A stretch of DNA of 64,000 bases, taken from positions 62,001-126,000 of the forward strand of contig JAUCBJ010000548.1 in assembly GCA_032718475.1 (NCBI GenBank), written 5' to 3'. Below the pieces are notes generated by a model. That model saw only the letters and a list, made by a program, of their open reading frames with translations, did not search any database and had not been told where the DNA came from. Position 1 is the first letter of the stretch. Each line of letters starts with the position of its first letter. This DNA is from Nemertoderma westbladi. Lineage: Eukaryota; Xenacoelomorpha; Nemertodermatida; Nemertodermatidae. The position numbers and the translations under genes are program-made. Below, in pieces: positions 56,956-64,000 of this stretch.

Positions 56956-58587
56956 TTATTTTTTATTAACGACCTCCCTCTTCAGTATATCTGCGAGGGC
57001 TCGTCTCATAGCCAAGCGCTTATCATCGTCCGTAGCAACAGTTCCAATCTCTTTAGACTCCTCGCTTCCTTTGAACCCAGAGGCGGCTAGTTCCGTGGCG
57101 CGTTGCTGTTTCCGTAGCAACAACAACCGATTGCGCTCCTCCTGCAGGGAGCGATATCTCGACGCGCTAGTCCCGGTCCAGTCTGGTCGTGAGGGATCGA
57201 AGGCCCCCGCCGAGGCACCGATCGATCTTATAGTGTCGACGGATTCGGAATCGATGGACTTCCGGGTCACCACCGGGGGTAGAACCCGGGCCGGCGAACG
57301 CGGCTTCGTACCAGCTGGCGGTGGCCTTGGTAAGCGATGATCGCGAATCTCGCCCAGGTTACTAGGTGACGTCGGGGGTGACCAATCGGTGTCTTCCGTT
57401 GCGGAGGAGACAGACGCCGCGGCTCCTGCGATGCGAGCCAACTCGGCGTAGTTGGGAAGGCGCTCGTCCGAGGGAGAAGAGTCAGAGTGTGGGACCATGT
57501 CACCGGAGTGATGGAAGCTGGTGCCAGTCTGGGAGAACGTGTCAGACGGCGCGAACCTCTTATCGGACTGCGTGACTCTCTCACCAGAATGAGCGACCCT
57601 TTCACCAGTGTCGATCTCACCAGAGTGTGCGACGTTAGTATCACCAGCAGTTCCCACCAAACCTCCCACAGCCTGTGACTCAGCACCAAGACTACCTGAC
57701 TTGTAGTTAGTTGCCAATGATTCATACGCGGGTGGTGGGGAACGACTTGGGTACGTCGAGGATTCCCCAGAACCGACACCAGACGCGACCTTCTCTTGAC
57801 CGAGTTTATCCTTCGCATCAATGTTGCAAGTTGAATCCATAGTTCGTTCTGTGAAGGAGTTTCCCGCGTGGGATTCAAGATCTAATAAAGACAACCGAAT
57901 GGCCTGCTCCAACGATACCCGTTCATCCTCCCCCATACGACTAAGGTCTTCGCTCTCACGTCGACTCAACGACAGAACGTGCCGTAAATTATCTGAGTAT
58001 TCATCATGCTGCATCCGAACGCGCTGAAACTCCTCCTGGGAGATTCGAATCGCCCTCAATAAATCCGAAAACTCCTGCTCCTCCATTGGACGATATCCGT
58101 TATCACTTGACTTATCACCGGATTCGTCACCCATCATTAGAAATCCCTTCTTCTGCAACGTTTTCAAAGCTTCTAATTCTAACTCCATATTCTTAGAAAC
58201 CATTATTCTTTTGAAAAGTAGAAAATCATCCGCTGCCCAAACCTCTTCTAAGATCTTACTCGATACAGTAACGTCGTCCTTTTTCGTGTTTTTACCAGTA
58301 CATATACCAATGAATTGTTCTATAGTTATTCCGATGTCATACAGATAACTTTCCAACAGATGTTCTACAAGTTCCCGGTAGCTGTTGTGCACTGGAGTAT
58401 ATTCGAGTTTATTTTCTTCATTATTATCAAATATGATACATTGCGATTCTATATAGTTGGCGACAGGAACACTCCACAGCGGGCTGATGAGAAATCCAAC
58501 AACGCCATCAGCAATCCAGTCGTCGGGATCATCCGTACTCTTAGTTTGGGAACCGCGTCTTTTCTTAGATTTCCATCCGAAAACCAT
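56956..58587 (-). CDS. CFAP36: CFAP36 (CCDC104)-like BART-domain ciliary protein
   Basis: A single 543-codon exon. Vertebrate CFAP36 binds the small GTPase ARL3 through its BART domain and localises to cilia. Residues ~22-145 match that domain: WIADGVVGFLISPLWSVPV, then FDNNEENKLEYTPVH, then LVEHLLESYLYDIGI, and a KNMELELEAL helix. The C-terminus also matches: a basic coiled coil (LQEERNRLLLLRKQQRATEL) and a final MRRALADILKREVVNKK. Human CFAP36 is about 340 residues; the extra length here is a Ser/Pro-rich disordered middle (~240-480) with short repeats of AHSGE/HSGD type. Three UIM-like helices occupy ~171-187, 197-213 and 220-238. The start is the ATG at 58587; the frame is open seven codons further up, but only from a TTG. 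Expression from the minus strand is independent of neighbours. Confidence 0.87.
   Translation of the reverse strand: MVFGWKSKKRRGSQTKSTDDPDDWIADGVVGFLISPLWSVPVANYIESQCIIFDNNEENKLEYTPVHNSYRELVEHLLESYLYDIGITIEQFIGICTGKNTKKDDVTVSSKILEEVWAADDFLLFKRIMVSKNMELELEALKTLQKKGFLMMGDESGDKSSDNGYRPMEEQEFSDLLRAIRISQEEFQRVRMQHDEYSDNLRHVLSLSRRESEDLSRMGEDERVSLEQAIRLSLLDLESHAGNSFTERTMDSTCNIDAKDKLGQEKVASGVGSGESSTYPSRSPPPAYESLATNYKSGSLGAESQAVGGLVGTAGDTNVAHSGEIDTGERVAHSGERVTQSDKRFAPSDTFSQTGTSFHHSGDMVPHSDSSPSDERLPNYAELARIAGAAASVSSATEDTDWSPPTSPSNLGEIRDHRLPRPPPAGTKPRSPARVLPPVVTRKSIDSESVDTIRSIGASAGAFDPSRPDWTGTSASRYRSLQEERNRLLLLRKQQRATELAASGFKGSEESKEIGTVATDDDKRLAMRRALADILKREVVNKK
56962..56967 (-). terminator. AATAAA overlapping the last codons of the CFAP36-like gene
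   Basis: The end of the frame reads AAT AAA AAA TAA, so a canonical poly(A) hexamer lies within the last coding codons. Whether it is used is unknown; no nearer downstream hexamer was noticed before the poly-C tract. Confidence 0.35.
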
Positions 58588-58786
58588 AGTAACGGGGATA
58601 ATAACCAAAACATTTACATCACAATCAAACTACGATAGCTATAATTGATTGATCGCTTTGGGGTGGTCAGGCGATTGTGAGCTACTTTATACATGGTGGA
58701 CGCAAAAATACGGTCGTGGTGGAATGGAAATAATTTCTTATAATATATAAGATTCTTACTATATTATATTATTATTTTTATTTTAG

Positions 58787-59070
58787 GTCACACCTTGGTG
58801 TAGTGGTTGCATTGAATTCACATCTCCTGTAGGTCGTGGGTTCGATCCGCACTTGGGCCAGGGCAGTTGTCGTTTCGGCACGAATGCTTTGAAAGGACCA
58901 GCCAGGGCGCATCTAGGGCGCATCTCTGCCTTGCATGCATCCTTAAGTGGTAGCTGAATGAGTACTGGAGTTTTCTCGGTGGAGTATAGTTCTGGGGGGA
59001 CCGCACTAGAAATAATTCGTCAGACTTTGTGCGCAATCCCTGGACTAACGGCCGAGAAAATGTACTTTTT
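58787..59070 (+). mobile_element. tRNA-derived SINE
   Basis: The head has an A box (tggtgtagtggttgca) and a perfect B box (ggttcgatcc) 35-40 bases apart, as in a tRNA-type RNA polymerase III promoter. A ~200-bp non-tRNA body and a T-rich end (tttttactttactttac) follow. It lies ~200 bp upstream of the CFAP36-like start, in opposite orientation. Confidence 0.75.
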
Positions 59071-59084
59071 TACTTTACTTTACC

Positions 59085-59310
59085 GCCCATGTAAAGAATA
59101 CCAGGATTTCTCTTTTCGGTCGACCTTTTATTGGAATTTTATATATGAAGATTTTTAATTTTTTTTAATTTATCTTTATTAAGTGTTTTATAGCGCTTAT
59201 TTCTGTCTTATAACCTGTACATATACTAATTCGTTTATTGTTTTGGTTAGATTCAGCCCTTCTGTAACCTGTGTTTTTGGTGAAAACCTGGTATTCTTCA
59301 CATGGGGGTA
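59085..59310 (-). repeat. dispersed repeat, inverted copy of 33895-34025
   Basis: Reverse complement of the block next to the LINE at 33.9 kb, followed by a second plus-oriented end piece (ggtattcttcacatggg at about 59290). It directly abuts the SINE. Confidence 0.65.
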
Positions 59311-62102
59311 ACTGCAAAGTGAAATATAACGGCAGAAAGTCTGGTATTTTCGCATGGGCCTACTTTACTATATTATAAATATACTTACAGTTACAATGTT
59401 ATGGTAATGAAATAAATCAATTGAACCCCCAATTTATTGATCAATTTTCTTACCTTGTAAAATATAGAATATTGTAACACAATTAATTTGATAAAGTGAA
59501 AATAATGACACGTTATTAAAATTTCATATACCAGGTAAGTGCTTAGTTAGTCTTAGTCAGAACTTATACTCCGAGCAGGGGCCAAGAATCATTCACAGTG
59601 TCACATCCATGACACTATATAATGTAAATTATCTTAACTACATTCTACTTACTACAGGTAACATGTACGCGCACGAGACAGTCTGAGCGTTAACATATTA
59701 TAAAAACATTATGGATGAATGGTATGTAATGCTTGGTGTTGTAATACATAATAAAACCTGATCATTTTTGTTGAAAAAAAAATACATATTTCTAGACCTA
59801 TTACCTATCAGCATCTCCTCTCACCTCTGCTCTATATCAATAACTAGAGTGTCTTTACAAGATGGTATGTACGTACCAGCGGTACGCGGCTTTAAATTAA
59901 TATATCGGTAAAACTTGCAAGCAATTATTTGCCAATTGGCATGTACTGTTGTGGTTGTCCTCTACTACATGAAATACGGCACGTTATATTTTGTTCTACT
60001 ATCTACTTAAGGTACCGGGTACCCTTCCTAAAGGTATACAAGTATAGGCCATGGAAAGCACATCCTGACATTAAAGAACACACTGGATGCAAAAAGTGGT
60101 GAAGTGTGCCAACATAATTACTGTTGCCATGCCAACCAGCAGGACGGCCTTGTAGGAATACCCAATGGCCTACGGTTATCTTAGTAACCTATGATTCGCC
60201 AGAACACCTTCTAAGCAACAACTATGCCTAAACAATTTGCAGCTTCAATTTGTAGCTGCAATGCACGCTTCTTTGAATAGGATATTATTAGTGTAGAATA
60301 TCTATCTATCCATTATTGTACTAGTATTATATTTGGAAGTTACGAACTTATTATTGTAATATTAATGTATTAATAATATACATTTCCACTCCGTTGGCAT
60401 TTTAAACCCGCCAACTCGTGTAGAACTCAACCACTCGGACAGAATAGTTGAATTTCGCTAAATTGAAATTAAGTGAAAAAAAGCGTGTAACGCTTACTTT
60501 TTTAAATATATATAATATGTTGGACACACCATCCAACACTTGTTTGAACGCGTTAGACAGCACCAGGGTGGGACGGCCAATGATGGAAGCGAACAGGGTA
60601 AGACTGTGCACAACCACATCATGACGCACCGCGGCGAGCCCAATACACGTTGGCTGACTGACTGGTGTGAATTGTACGGTGCTGTACAATTTTACGGTGC
60701 TGCTTCCCAGTGGTTAGTTACAGTACAGACATATCTTCATTTCGTTACCTGTTCCGGCCCCCTTTGGGAATTTCTCTACATTTCCTGGTTTGGCCTCCTG
60801 AGAATGCCTTCAGTTGCGGGGCGATCAGCAGGCTGCCGTCAGCTGATCACTGATTGCATGCAACGTCTAGGTCTTGTTGCTTTTTAGTTTTTTACATACT
60901 TTGGCACTGACATACCTAGCGGTAAGATTTTTACTTAACGTGCTTGATAATAAATAAACATAATTAACTCTTTATTATTGGATTTTCAAGCTTCTACTTC
61001 AATTACTTTTTTATCGAATAATAGTCCTTTTTTCGATACTATGTCCATAATGTTCTAGAATCGGATTATTAGAGTCCAAAAATATAAATCTATTACGCTT
61101 TCTTGAGTTGTCAGGAATTCGCGGTATAATAATATCCTATTATTGTTCTACAACATTATTCTGGGGAAATCAAACAACCTTTTTACCTTCCTTTTTCTTA
61201 TATAATCTGTAGTTCTTGCTGGATGCGCATATCCACACTTTATTCTCTTTGTTTTTTTCGTTTTTGTAATTATTCTTTGAACTTTCTTTTTGTTTTAATT
61301 TAAATTTAATCATTTGTTTTATTTTATATTCAAATGTCGAATATATTATTGTCTTTTAAAGCTTAGTTACTCACATGTAAAATTGTTATCACATCAATGG
61401 TGAACAAACACACTTCTTGCCTTTTACTATCCACACTGTTAATAACAGTAGACTTATAACTTATGCATTTATTTTACTGTTTGCTATATCCGAATAAAGT
61501 TCGCAGGTATTAAAGACTGTATTTGATGATCTATGGTTAATCCACTCTAAAATAAATTAGCCAACAAGCACAGGCTATGTAAATTCTTATATATTTGAAT
61601 AAAATGATGAAGTTGTAGTAAATTACTCATCTATAAATACTCGTAATAAATATACACGGAACTATAATTGTTGCTGTATGAAATTAAATGGTAATATTTA
61701 GGAAATATGGTAATTGTTTGCAATTGCGATTTCGGGATTTGGTGCCGTGTAGATTTATGTCACTTAATAATTAAATTATATTATTTCCAACGCGGCGTAA
61801 AAACAATTTTTGGTATAACCTTTTAAAATTTATTTAATGATATGAATAAACTTTTATTTTAATGATTAAATATATTTTTAAATATATATTTAAACGTCGG
61901 TTCACCTTAATAAGGATTAACAATTTGAACTTTTACATATCATAATTTACTATTTGTTTCATTGTATTCATAATTTAGCATTTTGCATTGGAGCAGTAAG
62001 TAAGTTCATGTCTCTAATTCAATATTAAAAATGGACACGAGAACTGCATCCTGCATTTATGTCACACATTACAATACAGTACACAGCAACAAAAGTTTTA
62101 TT
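59311..62102. other. AT-rich intergenic stretch with one GC-richer patch
   Basis: Mostly AT-rich. Between 60520 and 60880 the composition is balanced and both strands are open for 95-115 codons without a recognisable product. This patch could hold a 5' exon of the glycosyltransferase gene or a decayed transposon. No other feature was identified. Confidence 0.4.
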
Positions 62103-62540
62103 TATTAGCGAGTTTTATTTAGCACTTTACAACTTTTGAGGACATTACAGCATCGTATTGGCCTGTACATTTAGTATTGTATTTGGTGTTAGTAGTTAAG
62201 TAATGTCCCCTTAGTGGACATTACTTAACGCCTTCATTGGTTACCCGTAAACAATAGGTGGAAATTTGCCTGACAGCCAGATAGGCCTACTGCATTACCT
62301 ACCGGTAGGCGGGGTATAGCTATTAATAACCAGTAGCTATATTATTAACATGGCATCAAACGCCACCATAAATATCAGCTAACTTATTTATAACATAATT
62401 TATGTCATTTTTACATTTATTTATACAGCAACTAATTTAATTTGTGCAGTTTGTATCACTTATAATATATGTACAATCATTTCTTAATATTAAAATTTTG
62501 GAATAAAACTACATACATACTTATTGCAAACTACTTTACA
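62103..62540. mobile_element. MITE-like element (copy 2, inverted relative to 27953)
   Basis: Reverse-complement copy of 27953-28388, including the aagtaatgtcc/ggacattactt palindrome (62200-62228) and the ctaccggtagg word. Divergence is a few percent by eye. Confidence 0.7.
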
Positions 62541-62749
62541 GTGTTCTGATCCTCGTGGCTTTACAGTATTTTCACTCACTCACTAACGTTCGTTCGTGTA
62601 ACAAAGCCACTCGGATCATCATACTGTAAAGTGCTACTTTACACACAAGTATGTAAATAGTTATTTCCGTAAATCGTAGTCTTCTTAAATATAGTCTACA
62701 TAAATAGGTTAATTTTCAACTATGAACGGGTTCTTACAGGTTTTTAAAA

Positions 62750-62950
62750 AAAAAGCCCGCCCATAGGACGGGTTCTCAATGCTGGAAATGCAGCTTTCAA
62801 ATTTCAAGTAAGATAGAACATAGGACTAGTGCATTTTTTAAGTTGAAAGTTGCATGTTGAAAGTTGACTGTTTATGTGTGAACGTCCCCATTGGCTACAA
62901 TATGTTCTATCTTATAATTGAAAGTTGAAAGCTCATGTGTGACACGGGCC
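62750..62950. mobile_element. MITE-like element with ggcccg end
   Basis: The right end tgtgtgacacgggcc is followed by tta (62951-62953). The left part (gctttcaaatttcaagtaagatagaacata) is an imperfect reverse complement of the right part (tatgttctatcttataattgaaagttgaaagc). The exact left border is unclear. Confidence 0.55.
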
Positions 62951-63101
62951 TTAAGAGTATCACTGGAAAGTATCATGTATGTATTGTATAATAATAGTCA
63001 AATAATAATAGATTTAAAGTAATATTGATTATAGAGTTTTTGTATACTGATGTATATTATACTATTGTTATTTTCAGCAGTATGATTATTACAATAACAA
63101 T

Positions 63102-64000
63102 ATGAAGAAGTATTTCTACTGCTCTTTCGGGTTTGTCTTCATATGTTCCATTATTATATACGTTTATTTGTATTTCTTTGAAACAGACTTCCCAAAGTTA
63201 CCCAGTCAGCTGATAGAAAACTACCATAAGCTGTTACCCCACGGCTATGTAGCAGTCCACTCTGGTGATGATAAGGGTGTGGATAATACATTCAATGTGC
63301 CTTTAGAACAACTCACTCACTTATCAAAAAATTCAACAAGATCTTCCAAACAATTACAACAATTTAGGAAGAAAACTGAATTATCAAATGAAACAGGTAT
63401 TGCTAACAGGGGAACTTCAGATGATATTAATCGACAAGTTTCCGTTGATGAAAAAAACCACTGCCCAAATAATGTCGAGGTTTTCCAACTATTGGATTCT
63501 GAAGAATCTCTTGTAAAACAAATCGATAATCACAGTTGTCTGACCGAAGGTACGAACTTCCAGATCAGTATTTCTATACGAAAATGCGTGTGTCTGTCTG
63601 GTTGGAAAGGACCCCAGTGCAACATACCGAACATTATACTCAGCTCTACACTGCCAACCACAATCACTCCTATTTTACGCCAAGCTCCCCGTCGTCTTAT
63701 CAATGCATTCCCTATAAACATTGAATTCGAATTATTACAAGCGCGATTTCACGAACTTTCAGGATTAGTTGACGTCTACGTTATTCTAGAATCGAATTAT
63801 ACGATGAATGGATCAGCGAGGCCGTTGTTTCTCCAAGACAAACTCAGGGAAGGAGTTTTCGGAATAGAAGCCAAGAAGATATTATACGTCTGTTTGGGTT
63901 ATTTTCCTAAAGGTGCGGATAAAGATGGTTGGATTTCGGTTAATTTGCATCGAGATTACATCGGGGAGGCAGGGTTGGCCGAGCGATTACGCGGATGGCG
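63102..64000 (+). CDS. MGAT3-like beta-1,4-N-acetylglucosaminyltransferase (family 17), 5' part
   Basis: The first 299 codons are present and the frame runs off the window. MGAT3 (GnT-III) adds the bisecting GlcNAc to N-glycans in the Golgi lumen. The protein has type II Golgi topology: a short basic N-terminus, signal-anchor at ~7-26, then a stem with many potential glycosylation sites. An EGF-like cysteine cluster follows (Cys 146, 162, 164, 173; CVCLSGWKGPQC), as in vertebrate MGAT3. The catalytic domain starts around 195 with APRRLINAFPINIEFELL, RFHELSGLVDVYVILESNYT, KKILYVCLGYFPKGADKDGW and LAERLRGW. All of these are hallmark stretches of the family, in order. The start is the ATG at 63102. 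The frame is open back to a possible splice acceptor (ttttcag at 63071-63077), so this could be an internal exon with a further N-terminus. Confidence 0.9.
   Translation, partial: MKKYFYCSFGFVFICSIIIYVYLYFFETDFPKLPSQLIENYHKLLPHGYVAVHSGDDKGVDNTFNVPLEQLTHLSKNSTRSSKQLQQFRKKTELSNETGIANRGTSDDINRQVSVDEKNHCPNNVEVFQLLDSEESLVKQIDNHSCLTEGTNFQISISIRKCVCLSGWKGPQCNIPNIILSSTLPTTITPILRQAPRRLINAFPINIEFELLQARFHELSGLVDVYVILESNYTMNGSARPLFLQDKLREGVFGIEAKKILYVCLGYFPKGADKDGWISVNLHRDYIGEAGLAERLRGW

Noticed and set aside
57267-57878. 203-codon minus-strand frame inside the CFAP36-like gene
   Set aside because: It is an out-of-frame shadow of the Ser/Pro-rich region; the gene's own frame carries the conserved domains on both sides.
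58576-58600. RFX X-box at the start of the CFAP36-like gene
   Set aside because: Only the left half (gttactatgg) fits the X-box; the right half does not, and it overlaps the start codon.
60402-60887. Opposing 95- and 115-codon open frames in the GC-richer patch
   Set aside because: Neither shows a recognisable family; the plus frame has no ATG start. Kept only as an unassigned patch.

Overview
The window looks like a piece of an invertebrate animal genome. It is AT-rich, has GT-AG introns, carries several LINE reverse transcriptase remnants, tRNA-like SINEs, MITEs and large minisatellites, and encodes innexin gap-junction proteins. The innexin sequence style (EDYCWTQGLYT, WYQWVPF, four cysteines in the first extracellular loop) recalls ctenophore innexins from memory. 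I therefore lean towards a ctenophore, but this is tentative.

Layout. 1-490 is a GT-rich minisatellite. 2178-3221 is an intact, apparently intronless fatty-acid hydroxylase/sterol desaturase superfamily gene. 6167-10867 is a 1,567-bp unit repeated three times almost identically; each unit carries a decayed copy of the same hydroxylase. 12456-16971 (minus) is a complete three-exon innexin gene. Further upstream on the same strand, at 25011-25559 and 29419-29967, are two more intact innexin first exons. They end at the same codon position and phase, and I found no second or third exons of their own. The simplest reading is one innexin locus with three alternative first exons (TM1-loop1-TM2) that share exons 2 and 3. 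The intervals between the first exons hold MITEs, a 60-bp minisatellite with a perfect hairpin, and a 53-bp minisatellite of 15 units.

30895-35700 and 40260-41592 are 5'-truncated, frameshifted LINE fragments. 37340-38000 is a GC-richer island with a CCAAT box, an octamer and a TATA box in promoter-like order, but no recognisable gene. 38100-45450 is a mosaic of dispersed repeats, partly in mirrored order around a LINE and a 26-31 bp minisatellite. 45970-55979 is a 10-kb minisatellite of mixed ~33- and ~41-bp monomers that includes a 1,048-bp higher-order repeat in three copies. Its long open frames are artefacts.

56956-58587 (minus) is a single-exon gene for a CFAP36 (CCDC104)-like BART-domain ciliary protein with three UIM-like helices. 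58787-59070 is a SINE. 63102-64000 (plus) is the 5' part of an MGAT3-like family 17 glycosyltransferase that runs off the window.

The genes have no obvious shared pathway: lipid hydroxylation, gap junctions, cilia and N-glycan branching. The main biological interest is the architecture of the innexin locus and the repeat dynamics around it.
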